A stretch of 15,779 nucleotides of DNA from Bacillota bacterium (lineage in GTDB: Bacteria; Bacillota; Clostridia; Saccharofermentanales; Fastidiosipilaceae), in the NCBI GenBank assembly GCA_023388205.1, contig JAEWGS010000086.1, positions 1 through 15,779 of the forward strand. Direction: 5' to 3'. Each line of letters begins with the position of its first letter. Within the stretch, counting starts at the first letter, position 1. The notes below the pieces were generated by a model. It ran no database searches. It had not been told where the DNA came from and saw only the letters and a program-made list of their open reading frames with translations. Both the position numbers and the translations under genes were made by a program. Below, piece after piece: positions 5,398-12,669 of the stretch.

Positions 5398-6942
5398 GTG
5401 GAAGACGGTGGCAGTATAACAGGCCCTGCCGGACAATTTATGAATCTAATTGGTCGCTACGTGTTGCCAGGATATGTAGCGGCGCATATGGGAACTTTAT
5501 TGATGCAGTTAAATCAAACTGCGACACAACATCAAGCGATTGAACAGGTTAAGCATGTTGCAGCAACAAATCCGATGTCCTTAGGTGGTATTGGCTTAGA
5601 TTTGCTGGTGATTTTTATCCTAATTTTGATTAACGGCTTCTTTTCTGCTTCTGAAATGGCGATCGTCACGCTCAATGATGCGAAAGTCAAAAAAGAAGCG
5701 GCCGACGGAAACAAAGCTGCAGCTAAGATTTTGCATTTTATTTCAAATCCGAGCGCATTTTTGGCGACGATCCAGGTGGGTGTCACCTTAGCGGGATTTT
5801 TATCTTCGGCGTTTGCGGGAGAAAAGTTTGCAGATCGACTGGTCCTGTGGCTGGATCCCATGCAGCGCGTCCCTCACTTAAAGAGTTTGGCCGTCGTGCT
5901 TGTGACCCTTTTGGTGGCGTATCTATCCTTGGTTTTCGGGGAACTAGTTCCTAAGCGCTTGGCCTTAAACAACCCAGAGCGTTTTTCGAAAAAGTACATT
6001 GGATTACTGCGGGTTATCGACCTTGTCTTGAAGCCTTTTACAAAGCTTTTGACCTTTTCAACTAATGTGATTCTGAAGCTTTTGCGTATTTCTCCGCAGG
6101 CCGCTGACAATAAGGTTTCGGAAGAAGAAATTCGCATGATGGTCGATGTCGGCATGAGTTCGGGTACGATTCACGCTGAAGAGAGTCAGATGATCCAAAA
6201 CATCTTTGAGTTTAACGACAAAGAAGTCAGCGAGATTATGACGCACCGTACAGATATGGTGGCGCTCGATATCAAAGCGAGCTATGAAGAGGTCATCGAG
6301 GTTGCTTTGTCGGAAAAATACAGCCGCATTCCTGTATATGAAGAAGACATCGACGATATTCAAGGTGTTTTAACGATTCGCGATTTGCTTTTTTATACAG
6401 CGAAAGCGCAGCATGATGCGTTCGATCTCAGAAAATTACTCCGACCGGTATACCGTGTACCAGAATCTAAACATGTGGATGCCCTATTTAGAGACATGCA
6501 AAATGAGCGTGTTTCTATGGCTATCGTCATAGATGAATATGGTGGTACATCGGGTTTGGTGACGGTTGAGGATCTCTTGGAGGAAATCGTCGGAAATATT
6601 GAAGATGAGTATGATGAACAAGAGATTGCGCAAGAATACTCTGCGGATGCACAAGGGTATTATGAACTTGATGCGATGGAGTCTTTGGAGACGATCAAGA
6701 AGTTTATTCCTGAATTGCGCTTCGAAGAGGACGATTACGAGGACTTTGATACGCTAGCGGGCTTTGTCTTAGACGCATTAGGATATATTCCTGAAGATGG
6801 GGATCGTCCAGAGGTCGTCAGACATAATATGAAGATTCAGATTCTAGAGGTTGAAGATCATCGAATTACCCGCGTGAAGCTTAAAATCGTTGAGGAAGAA
6901 GCGGCGAACAAAGTAGATCCTGAAAAGGACGAAAAAGATTAA
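5398..6942 (+). CDS. CNNM/CBS/CorC-HlyC domain membrane protein (hemolysin-C-like, probable Mg2+-related transporter)
   Basis: The domain order is that of the TlyC/CorC 'hemolysin' family, now linked mainly to Mg2+ (or other divalent cation) export. Membrane-spanning DUF21/CNNM covers about residues 65-225, with hydrophobic segments near 67-82, 122-140 and 163-180, plus the hallmark SASEMA (83-88) and GELVPKR (181-187). A CBS pair covers about 279-405, including SRIPVYEEDIDDIQGVL and IDEYGGTSGLVTVEDLLEE. The transporter-associated CorC_HlyC domain follows to about 500, and the last residues are an acidic/Lys tail. Length 514 is longer than the usual 420-450 because about 65 residues precede the first typical membrane helix; part of them (about 14-38) is itself hydrophobic. 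The GTG start is supported by AAAAGGAG 8 nt upstream. It is the last gene before the terminator at 6977. The exact substrate cannot be read from the sequence. Confidence 0.92.
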   Translation: MEDGGSITGPAGQFMNLIGRYVLPGYVAAHMGTLLMQLNQTATQHQAIEQVKHVAATNPMSLGGIGLDLLVIFILILINGFFSASEMAIVTLNDAKVKKEAADGNKAAAKILHFISNPSAFLATIQVGVTLAGFLSSAFAGEKFADRLVLWLDPMQRVPHLKSLAVVLVTLLVAYLSLVFGELVPKRLALNNPERFSKKYIGLLRVIDLVLKPFTKLLTFSTNVILKLLRISPQAADNKVSEEEIRMMVDVGMSSGTIHAEESQMIQNIFEFNDKEVSEIMTHRTDMVALDIKASYEEVIEVALSEKYSRIPVYEEDIDDIQGVLTIRDLLFYTAKAQHDAFDLRKLLRPVYRVPESKHVDALFRDMQNERVSMAIVIDEYGGTSGLVTVEDLLEEIVGNIEDEYDEQEIAQEYSADAQGYYELDAMESLETIKKFIPELRFEEDDYEDFDTLAGFVLDALGYIPEDGDRPEVVRHNMKIQILEVEDHRITRVKLKIVEEEAANKVDPEKDEKD

Positions 6943-6976
6943 AAGATAAAAAATTGAGAAGATTAAAACTTAAATG

Positions 6977-7013
6977 AAAGGGGAGCTCCTAAACATCAGG
7001 AGCTCCCCTTTTT
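6977..7013. terminator. strong terminator between convergent genes
   Basis: A perfect 14-bp stem, 6977-6990 with 6998-7011 (AAAGGGGAGCTCCT and its complement), encloses a 7-nt loop and ends in TTTTT on the + strand. It terminates the CNNM gene. The minus strand has a shorter T-run (AAA 6977-6979 read in reverse), so it may also stop the aldolase transcript. Confidence 0.9.
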
Positions 7014-7080
7014 GATGACTTAATGAAGTGTTCTTTGAACACGTATTTGGTGTCAAAGAGATCTAGAAGCTGAACTAAAA

Positions 7081-7965
7081 TTAGGTCAAGCTCGCTTCAT
7101 AGATGCTGTCAATGGCTTCGCCAATCTTCTTGTTGAATTCTTCATCGCTCTGGTTGGCATTCAAGTCAGAGGCCAAAGCGCGAGAGAAAGAGGCGATCAT
7201 GCCATGGTTTTTCTTCAGCAATTCATTGGCTTCGTCACGGCTGTACCCACCGGAGAGGGCCACAACGCGCACGACGTTCTTGTGGTCGACGAGTTCTTTG
7301 TAAGCGTCCGCTTTGGTCGGGATGCTGAGCTTTAACATGACAAGTTTGTCACCGAGTTGATCGAGGTGCTCGAGAATCTGATTCTTGAGTTCTTCTTCAA
7401 TCTGCTCTTTTTCAGGGCTGTTGATATCAACTTCAGGTTCAATGATGGGGCAAAGACCGGCGGCGATGACTTGTTCAGCGAGTTCAAACTGCTGATCGAC
7501 GACGGCTTTGATGCCTTCTTTGTTGAAAGCCTTGATCACGCTGCGCTCTTTGGTGCCAAAGACGCCGCGCTCAACGGCACGCTTGAGCAGATCATCCAGA
7601 CCCGGAATCGGCTTCATGAGTTGAACGCCATTTTTTTCTTCTGCCAAGCCTTTGTCGATTTTCAAGAAAGGAACAACACCTTTGACATCCCAGAGATAAG
7701 AAGGCGTTTTCTTACCTTCGATTTCACGATCCATGGTCTGTTCAAACAAGATGGCACCCAAGACCTTCTCATGGCTGAATGCAGGGCTGGTGATGATGCG
7801 CGTGCGCATGGCGTGCACCAGGTCGAACATTTCTTCTTCGTTGCTGTAAGCCGTCTCGGGCACACCGTAGAGAGCCAATGCCTTGGGCGTGGAGCCGCCG
7901 CTCTGATCGAGGGCTGCAATAAAGCCCTTACCCGACTTCATCTGTTCCAGATGCTTATTGTTCAT
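7081..7965 (-). CDS. fda: class I fructose-bisphosphate aldolase (staphylococcal type)
   Basis: Cytosolic glycolytic/gluconeogenic enzyme splitting fructose 1,6-bisphosphate into glyceraldehyde 3-phosphate and dihydroxyacetone phosphate through a Schiff-base lysine, without metal. The 294-residue product follows the Staphylococcus Fda pattern throughout: GKGFIAALDQSGGSTPKAL at 12-30, GAILFEQTMDRE at 70-81, FLKIDKGLAEEKNGVQLMKP at 100-119, IIEPEVDIN at 174-182, VMLKLSIPT with the probable Schiff-base K212 (209-217), and SGGYSRDEANELL at 238-250. The start at 7965 is set by AGAGGAG (complement of 7972-7978), 6 nt before ATG, and by the family N-terminus. The open frame continues 44 codons upstream but that part has no family similarity. 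It is transcribed alone, opposite to its neighbours, from an extended -10 promoter near 8030. Confidence 0.96.
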   Translation of the reverse strand: MNNKHLEQMKSGKGFIAALDQSGGSTPKALALYGVPETAYSNEEEMFDLVHAMRTRIITSPAFSHEKVLGAILFEQTMDREIEGKKTPSYLWDVKGVVPFLKIDKGLAEEKNGVQLMKPIPGLDDLLKRAVERGVFGTKERSVIKAFNKEGIKAVVDQQFELAEQVIAAGLCPIIEPEVDINSPEKEQIEEELKNQILEHLDQLGDKLVMLKLSIPTKADAYKELVDHKNVVRVVALSGGYSRDEANELLKKNHGMIASFSRALASDLNANQSDEEFNKKIGEAIDSIYEASLT

Positions 7966-8024
7966 TTCAAACTCCTCTCGACTGATAAAAAATTCTTGAG
8001 CTTTTCCAGAGACATACGCATAAG

Positions 8025-8033
8025 AGTATAACA
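8025..8033 (-). promoter_or_regulatory. extended -10 promoter of fda
   Basis: On the minus strand TGTTATACT (complement of 8025-8033) is an extended -10 (TG-N-TATACT). The -35 position is poor (GCTTCG at 8048-8053). The predicted leader is about 50 nt and ends in a strong Shine-Dalgarno. Confidence 0.45.
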
Positions 8034-8214
8034 CGCCAAAATCGGCTCGAAGCTTTGAGTGTGTAAAAAATAGATTAAAATGTATCAAATCAAACATCAG
8101 ATCAAGAGAAAAGTGCGAAGTCTCAGAGAATTAGAAAAATGAAGCGCAACTAAGTCGTGAGATTTTTATGTTTTTCAACTTATTGGCGCGAACGAAAATG
8201 GTGTGAGTGACCAC

Positions 8215-8244
8215 TTGACAGATGTGTGTTTTTTTCAATAAGAA
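8215..8244 (+). promoter_or_regulatory. possible promoter of the small secreted-protein gene
   Basis: A perfect TTGACA (8215-8220) is followed 18 bp later by TAAGAA (8239-8244), a poor -10. The consensus -35 and the short distance to the gene are the only support. Confidence 0.35.
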
Positions 8245-8281
8245 GGATTTAGGGGATCTTAGGAAAATGTGGAGCGTCGAA

Positions 8282-8599
8282 ATGAAGGTCAAGCATGAGA
8301 TAATTGGGAAGATCTTAAGCATCCTATTGAGTTTGGTTTTGCTTGCACCTGTGTTTTCAGCTACATCGACGGGATCTGTAAGCGCATCAGAAACCAGATC
8401 TGTAAGCGCAGAAGATCTTTTAGAGGAAGATCGCGTCGGAGACAAGCTGGAAGAAAAAGAAAAAAGATCCAAGCCGAGTGCGGGTGAAGCAAAAACACCT
8501 TTAGGGATCTTAGCCCTACTTTTATTGCCGTTATTTCTCTCGAGATTGCCGCTATTTGTCTTGAAAAAGAAACGGCATCTATCAAAAGATCGCCAGTAA
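8282..8599 (+). CDS. small secreted or membrane protein of unknown function
   Basis: I do not recognise this gene. With ATG 8282 it encodes 105 residues. Residues 1-10 (MKVKHEIIGK) are basic, then comes the hydrophobic stretch ILSILLSLVLLAPVFS and small residues: a typical signal peptide with possible cleavage after the FSA or SVSA region. The middle is hydrophilic, with SVSA repeated in SVSASETRSVSAED and then a charged Glu/Lys/Arg stretch. Near the C-terminus TPLGILALLLLPLFLSRLPL is a second hydrophobic segment, followed by the basic tail KKKRHLSKDRQ. This resembles the layout of a wall-anchored or bitopic protein, but there is no LPXTG-type sorting motif. TGGAG (8270-8274) supports 8282; ATG 8267 (five residues longer) and ATG 8222 are alternatives. 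A terminator follows at 8635. The gene stands alone between two minus-strand genes. Confidence 0.55.
   Translation: MKVKHEIIGKILSILLSLVLLAPVFSATSTGSVSASETRSVSAEDLLEEDRVGDKLEEKEKRSKPSAGEAKTPLGILALLLLPLFLSRLPLFVLKKKRHLSKDRQ
8373..8410 (+). repeat. 14-bp direct repeat inside the small secreted-protein gene
   Basis: GATCTGTAAGCGCA occurs at 8373-8386 and exactly again at 8397-8410, a 24-bp (8-codon) period encoding the repeated SVSA. It lies just after the predicted signal peptide. Confidence 0.8.
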
Positions 8600-8634
8600 T
8601 CGTTATTCTTACCTTTGAAAATGAATCAGAAGAT

Positions 8635-8662
8635 GGCTGCCCCAAAAGGCGGCCGTTTTTTT
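8635..8662 (+). terminator. terminator of the small secreted-protein gene
   Basis: GGCTGCC (8635-8641) pairs with GGCGGCC (8648-8654), including one T-G wobble, over a 6-nt loop CCAAAA. A G and seven T residues (8656-8662) follow. Confidence 0.85.
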
Positions 8663-8721
8663 GTCTAAGATGTAGGGCAAAGGCGTCAGGGCTGGCAAAA
8701 AAGTCAAGCCAGCAAGAGGTC

Positions 8722-9273
8722 TCAGAGCAGATCCTCTTTTGTCTCTTTTCGGGGTAAAAAACGATCTAATAAAACGACGCAGAAAATACCAATCAGTGTG
8801 GAGGCGATGCGCATGCAGGCAAAAGAAAAAGGAGACCTGTCGATCGCATGATTGAGCGTGATGGAAAAATATACCACGCAGCTGGTCGAGATGACGCGGT
8901 CTAACTTAAAGAGCAAAAGGAGCCACATCATCAGGAGCATCATCAGGACAATAAAGAGCGTGTAGAGGATCCCGCTATACTGTGAACTAAAGAAACTCCA
9001 TCCTTGGATCAAGAGCCAGCCGATGAAGCCGCCGATAAATGTTGCGAGGACACGGTCTTTGCCGGCAGCAAAAGTATCCTGCCATTGGCTTTTGAGGCAA
9101 ATGATCGCAGCGACCGCACCATAAAAACCATTACTGCCGATCAATAAGGGTTCTAAAAGCAGGCAGAGCAGCACCGCTAGGACGGTTTTGATCATTCTCA
9201 TTCCCACCTTGGGACATTTGGAAGCGAGGTGCTTGAACAGTGGATCTTTGGGCGAAGGATTAGGCGTGCTCAT
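8722..9273 (-). CDS. FUSC / aromatic acid exporter (ArAE)-type membrane protein
   Basis: A 183-residue very hydrophobic protein with about five or six membrane segments: roughly residues 27-45, 49-61, 74-92, 100-124, 128-145 and 152-170. It carries the ArAE/FUSC N-terminal hallmarks: GMRMIKTVLAVLLCLLL, FYGAVAAIICL, then GKDRVLATFIGGFIGWLL (compare the G..R..GT..G..G pattern) and a late MRIASTLIGIFCVVLLDRF. Family members are thought to export aromatic acids or similar anions, but function is poorly known. The protein ends soon after the membrane part (PRKETKEDLL), so it lacks the cytosolic C-terminal domain of larger relatives; short forms of this type are common in Firmicutes. The start at 9273 lies after AGGA (complement of 9286-9289), spaced about 12 nt, inside a tandem duplication. 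No terminator T-run is evident beyond 8722. Confidence 0.8.
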   Translation of the reverse strand: MSTPNPSPKDPLFKHLASKCPKVGMRMIKTVLAVLLCLLLEPLLIGSNGFYGAVAAIICLKSQWQDTFAAGKDRVLATFIGGFIGWLLIQGWSFFSSQYSGILYTLFIVLMMLLMMWLLLLFKLDRVISTSCVVYFSITLNHAIDRSPFSFACMRIASTLIGIFCVVLLDRFLPRKETKEDLL

Positions 9274-9279
9274 AAAGTG

Positions 9280-9325
9280 AAAGTTCCTGCTTGTTTCTTA
9301 ATAAAGTTCCTGCTTGTTTTTTAAT
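9280..9325. repeat. tandem 23-bp duplication upstream of the FUSC-type gene
   Basis: Copy 1 at 9280-9302 and copy 2 at 9303-9325 are directly abutting and differ at one base (C versus T at position 18). Read on the minus strand each carries GCAGGAA, so the Shine-Dalgarno-like element in front of the FUSC gene is doubled. Confidence 0.9.
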
Positions 9326-9525
9326 CTTGAGAAGGTTTAATTGTATTTTAGGCTTTTGCGTTTCATCTGTACTGCCCCAATAGACGAAAAGATAGACCCA
9401 AAGCCCTTTTAAGAGAAGAACGATTCCTTTTTTATCTATTATCAAAATGAACAGAAGATTACAATTAAATTGCCCCTAAAATTCGCAAGATGTTAAAAAA
9501 GAGACACCTGCTTGAATGCTTTTAG

Positions 9526-9534
9526 TGATATAAA
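9526..9534 (+). promoter_or_regulatory. possible extended -10 promoter of the gcv operon
   Basis: TGATATAAA (TG-N-TATAAA) is a fair extended -10. The sequence 17 bp upstream (ACCTGC) is not a -35. It predicts a leader of about 64 nt before ATG 9605. Confidence 0.35.
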
Positions 9535-9604
9535 TGTATGGAAACGCAAGTAGACACGGTCTTTTGTGTGCAAATTGATCAGTATGTTTTGCGGAGGAAG
9601 AAGC

Positions 9605-10702
9605 ATGTCGACGGAGAAAAAGACGGCACTTTATGAAACGCACGTCTCCTTGGGGGCTCAAATGGTGCCTTTTGCGGGTTATTTGATGCCCGTTCAATAT
9701 CCTGCTGGGATGCAAGAAGAGCATCGCTATGTGAGAGAAAAAGCAGGACTCTTTGATGTGTCGCACATGGGCGAGTTTTTTCTAAAAGGGCCCAGCGCTC
9801 GAGAAGATCTGGAACGGATTTTGACGAACCGATATATGAACCTGAAGCCTGGCCGCGTCCGCTACAGCCCGATGTGTAACGAAAAAGGTGGCACGGTGGA
9901 CGATTTGATCGTGTATTGCCTCGAAGAAGATTCGTTCATGATCGTCGTGAATGCCTCAAATCGGGACAAGGATCGTGAGCATCTGCTGCGTTACCTCTCA
10001 AAAGAAAATCATTTTGAGGATCGTTCGGATGAGATCGGCCTTTTGGCACTACAAGGGCCTTTGAGCTTGGAGATCATGAAGCGTTTGGTGTCTGAGGAGC
10101 TTTTGCCACAGAAGTATTATTCATTCAAAGACCACGTCATGATCGAAGGGATCGATTGCCTCGTGTCGAGAACGGGATATACCGGCGAATTCGGCTATGA
10201 AATTTATCATCCGGCGAGCGAATCGACAAAATTGTGGTCTGCTTTGCTTGCTGTGGCCAAAGAAGATGAACTGCTTCCGGCTGGCCTTGGGGCGAGAGAT
10301 ACGCTGCGTTTGGAAGCGGGCATGCCGCTTTATGGGCATGAGATGAACGATGAAATTACACCTTTAGAAGCTGCGCTAGACTTTGGCGTCAAGATGGACA
10401 AAGAGGACTTTATCGGGAAGTCGGGAATTGAAGCGAAATTACCGCTTTCGCGCGTGAGAGTGGGCCTCAAGGTGAGAGGTCGTGGGATCGTGCGTGAACA
10501 TATGCCGATTTTAGACGCTGAAACAGGCGAGGTGATCGGTGAGACGACGAGTGGAACTTTTTCGCCTAGCTTACAAGTCGGCATTGCGATGGGCTTAGTG
10601 CCCCCGAAGTATTCAGAAATCGGGACGACTTTGCCTGTCGAAGTGAGAGGTCGAAAGCTTGAGGTCGAAGTGGTGAATGTGCCTTTCATCCAAAAAGATT
10701 AA
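9605..10702 (+). CDS. gcvT: glycine cleavage system T protein (aminomethyltransferase)
   Basis: T-protein takes the aminomethyl group from GcvH, releasing ammonia and forming 5,10-methylene-tetrahydrofolate. The 365-residue product has the family's usual length and motifs: TALYETHVSLGAQMVPFAGY (residues 7-26), AGLFDVSHMGEF (47-58), GTVDDLIVYC with the acidic pair D99-D100 (the catalytic Asp region), LLALQGP, SRTGYTGEFGYEIY, and GLGARDTLRLEAGMPLYGHE. These cover the folate-binding GCV_T domain and the C-terminal barrel. ATG 9605 is set by GCGGAGGAAG (9591-9600), 4-7 nt upstream; a longer open frame to 9566 has no support. It is the first gene of the operon and is separated from gcvH by a 137-bp spacer with tandem repeats. 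Confidence 0.97.
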   Translation: MSTEKKTALYETHVSLGAQMVPFAGYLMPVQYPAGMQEEHRYVREKAGLFDVSHMGEFFLKGPSAREDLERILTNRYMNLKPGRVRYSPMCNEKGGTVDDLIVYCLEEDSFMIVVNASNRDKDREHLLRYLSKENHFEDRSDEIGLLALQGPLSLEIMKRLVSEELLPQKYYSFKDHVMIEGIDCLVSRTGYTGEFGYEIYHPASESTKLWSALLAVAKEDELLPAGLGARDTLRLEAGMPLYGHEMNDEITPLEAALDFGVKMDKEDFIGKSGIEAKLPLSRVRVGLKVRGRGIVREHMPILDAETGEVIGETTSGTFSPSLQVGIAMGLVPPKYSEIGTTLPVEVRGRKLEVEVVNVPFIQKD

Positions 10703-10719
10703 AGAGAAGTTTGAGGGGC

Positions 10720-10775
10720 TTCGAGGACTTTACGGAACTTCAAGGGATTTCGAGGATCTTTACGGAACTTCAAGG
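10720..10775 (+). repeat. tandem imperfect repeat in the gcvT-gcvH spacer
   Basis: Copy 1 (10720-10745, 26 nt) and copy 2 (10749-10775, 27 nt) match except for one inserted base and one nearby difference; both end in TTTACGGAACTTCAAGG. GGA triplets recur through the spacer. It lies after the gcvT stop and has no convincing reading frame. Confidence 0.85.
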
Positions 10776-10839
10776 AACACAAGAAAGAAAAGTAAAATAA
10801 ATAAAACTATTTTTCAGGGCTTGGGCCCGAGGAGGACAC

Positions 10840-11208
10840 ATGGCAGAAGTGAAATATACGAAGACACATGAGTGGGTGCGTTTTTCGAACGAGACGACCG
10901 CAGAAGTGGGTTTGACGGAATATGCGACCAAGCAGATGGGCGCATTGGTGTTCTTGGAATTGCCGAGTGAAGGCGATCGTGTGGAAGCGGGTGAGAGCCT
11001 GGGTGACGCGGAATCCATCAAGGCGGTCAGTGAGATTATCAGCCCTGTGACGGGTGAAGTGAGCAAGGTCAATGAGGCGCTTTTGGATGATCCGGGCCTT
11101 GTGAATGCGGCACCGATGGAGCACTGGCTGGTTGAAGTGAGCGATATTGAGGGAACAGAAGAGCTTTTGGATGAAGCGGCGTATCAGGCTTTTTGTGAAA
11201 CGCTCTGA
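10840..11208 (+). CDS. gcvH: glycine cleavage system H protein (lipoyl carrier)
   Basis: H-protein carries the lipoyl arm that shuttles the aminomethyl group between the P, T and L proteins. The 122-residue product has the full family pattern: KYTKTHEWVRF at residues 5-15, AEVGLTEYATKQMGALVFLE at 21-40, and the lipoylation site ESIKAVSEIISPVTGEV with K61 as the modified lysine. It ends in PMEHWLVEVSDIEGTEELLD and a short helix. The usual PYG before the late Trp is replaced by PMEH, a minor variation. AGGAGG (10830-10835) lies just 4 nt from ATG 10840, close but strong. A lipoate ligase gene downstream in the same operon is the likely modifier. Confidence 0.97.
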   Translation: MAEVKYTKTHEWVRFSNETTAEVGLTEYATKQMGALVFLELPSEGDRVEAGESLGDAESIKAVSEIISPVTGEVSKVNEALLDDPGLVNAAPMEHWLVEVSDIEGTEELLDEAAYQAFCETL

Positions 11209-11235
11209 TGAACAGAGGGTCTGAATCTGGGGTTG

Positions 11236-11277
11236 AATTCTTTTTTGAATTTGTTTTTTAGAGCCCCTGGGGCTTTT
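11236..11277 (+). promoter_or_regulatory. possible attenuating hairpins between gcvH and gcvPA
   Basis: AATTC (11236-11240) can pair with GAATT (11247-11251), followed by GTTTTTT. AGCCC (11262-11266) can pair with GGGCT (11270-11274), followed by TTT. Both stems are only 5 bp, so partial termination or mRNA processing is possible but weakly supported. Confidence 0.25.
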
Positions 11278-11295
11278 GAATGAAGTCAATCAACG

Positions 11296-11303
11296 AAGAG
11301 GAG
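11296..11303 (+). promoter_or_regulatory. ribosome binding site deciding the gcvPA start
   Basis: AAGAGGAG ends 7 nt before ATG 11311 but only 1 nt before the in-frame ATG 11305. This makes 11311 the functional start. Confidence 0.75.
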
Positions 11304-11310
11304 CATGCGT

Positions 11311-12669
11311 ATGGGAAATTATCTTCCATCGACGCCTGAAGAACGCGAAGCGATGTTGCGTCGCATTGGTGTATCGGATTGGCGAGCGCTGTATCGAGAT
11401 GTGCCGGAAGCTTTGATCATGGATGCATTGAAGCTGCCGGAAGGGAAAAGCGAGCTAGAAACCTTGCGAGAGATGACTCGTTTGGCTGAAGAAAATCAGG
11501 TCTATCGGACGCTGTTTCGCGGTGCAGGGGCCTATCGCCACTATATCCCGGCGATCGTGAAGCAAGTGACGAGCAAGGAGTCTTTTGTCACGGCTTATAC
11601 CCCTTATCAGGCGGAGATTTCTCAAGGTGTGCTGCAAAGCATCTTTGAGTATCAGACTTTGATTGCGCGCTTGACGGGACTCGATGTATCGAATGCTTCT
11701 CTCTACGATGGGGCTACTGCGGTGGCCGAAGCGACGGCGATGGGGCTGACGCGTAAACGCCACAAAATCTTGGTCGCGGAGACGATTCATCCGAGCTGGC
11801 GCAAGACGTTGGAGACCTATTATCGTTACACCTCGGAAACGCTGGTCTTTATTCCGTCAAAAGAGGGTGTGACGACGGTGGAAGCGCTCAATGCCTGCTT
11901 GGATGAAAGCGTGGCGACGGTCTTTGTGCCACAGATTAATTTCTACGGGCAGATAGAAGATTGTGAGGCTTTGGCAAAAGCGACGCACGAGGCGGGCGCG
12001 ATTTTTGCGATGGGTGTGCACCCGATCGCGGCGGCCTTGCTCAAAGATGCGGGCGCTTGTGGTGCGGATATCGCTTGTGGCGAGGGTCAGCCGATGGGGC
12101 TCTCGGTCGCTTTTGGCGGGCCACATTTGGGCTTTATTGCCTGTCGTGAGAAGTTGACGCGACAGCTTCCGGGGCGCATTGTGGGTCAGACCTATGATGC
12201 GAAAGGGCGACGGGCTTTTGTTCTCACCTTGCAAGCGAGAGAGCAGCATATTCGCCGTGAAAAAGCGGGCAGCAATATTTGTACGAATCAGGCGCTATGC
12301 GCTTTTACAGCGAGCGTTTGGCTCTCTGCGATGGGCAAGAGCGGCCTAAAAGAAGCGGCGACCCAAAGTTATGACAAGGCGCATGCCTTCCAGGAAGCCT
12401 TGGCGCAGCTGGGTTTTGAGCGCATTGGAGATGGGCCTTTCTTCAACGAATTTGTGACGACCTGCCCTGTGGACTATAAGCAGTTGAATCAGGCCTTCAA
12501 AGCGAAAAATATGCTGCCGGGCCTTTATCTGGATGAACATTTGAAGCAGCGCATGATGGCGGAGATCTTGCCTCAGTATGAGGGCGGCATCTTGTGGTGT
12601 TTGACGGAGATGAACAGCGATGAAGAAATGGATGAGGCTTTGGCGCTCATTCGGGAGGTAGCGCGATGA
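11311..12669 (+). CDS. gcvPA: glycine decarboxylase (P protein) subunit 1
   Basis: GcvPA is the N-terminal half of the PLP-dependent glycine decarboxylase, which in many Firmicutes and archaea is split into two subunits forming an alpha2beta2 enzyme. The 452-residue product has the usual length. It starts MGNYLPSTPEEREAMLRRIG and contains FRGAGAYRHYIPAIVKQV and AYTPYQAEISQGVLQSIFEY, followed by LTGLDVSNASLYDGATAVAE. Further on come GQPMGLSVAFGGPHLGFIAC and REQHIRREKAGSNICTNQAL, all hallmark segments. The PLP lysine lies in the partner, GcvPB. The start is 11311, judged from the Shine-Dalgarno; 11305 would add two residues. It overlaps gcvPB by 4 bp (ATGA), which ensures coupled synthesis of the two subunits. 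Confidence 0.97.
   Translation: MGNYLPSTPEEREAMLRRIGVSDWRALYRDVPEALIMDALKLPEGKSELETLREMTRLAEENQVYRTLFRGAGAYRHYIPAIVKQVTSKESFVTAYTPYQAEISQGVLQSIFEYQTLIARLTGLDVSNASLYDGATAVAEATAMGLTRKRHKILVAETIHPSWRKTLETYYRYTSETLVFIPSKEGVTTVEALNACLDESVATVFVPQINFYGQIEDCEALAKATHEAGAIFAMGVHPIAAALLKDAGACGADIACGEGQPMGLSVAFGGPHLGFIACREKLTRQLPGRIVGQTYDAKGRRAFVLTLQAREQHIRREKAGSNICTNQALCAFTASVWLSAMGKSGLKEAATQSYDKAHAFQEALAQLGFERIGDGPFFNEFVTTCPVDYKQLNQAFKAKNMLPGLYLDEHLKQRMMAEILPQYEGGILWCLTEMNSDEEMDEALALIREVAR

Larger units (their letters stand above)
9274..9604. other. divergent intergenic region between the FUSC-type gene and gcvT
   Basis: These 331 bases contain the 23-bp tandem duplication, then AT-rich DNA and a probable gcvT promoter. 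A 61-codon minus-strand frame at 9260-9445 (TTG start, no Shine-Dalgarno) is unconvincing. I see no glycine riboswitch, no T-box and no other structured leader. Confidence 0.5.

Noticed and set aside
7028..7042. 6-bp hairpin GTGTTC/GAACAC downstream of fda
   Set aside because: No T-run on either strand; too small to call as a terminator next to the strong one at 6977-7013.
7357..8031. 224-codon + strand frame opposite fda
   Set aside because: Shadow of a clearly recognised aldolase on the minus strand; no ribosome binding site or recognisable domain.
7966..8097. Longer N-terminus for the aldolase
   Set aside because: The extra 44 codons include the promoter and Shine-Dalgarno, and staphylococcal-type Fda starts at the MNNKHLEQM position.
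8516..8566. Sortase (LPXTG) anchor in the small secreted protein
   Set aside because: The hydrophobic segment and basic tail fit, but no LPXTG or close variant precedes them.
9260..9445. 61-codon minus-strand frame with a hydrophobic stretch, overlapping the FUSC gene start
   Set aside because: TTG start without a Shine-Dalgarno, its 3' part is formed by the 23-bp tandem duplication, and no family resemblance is visible.
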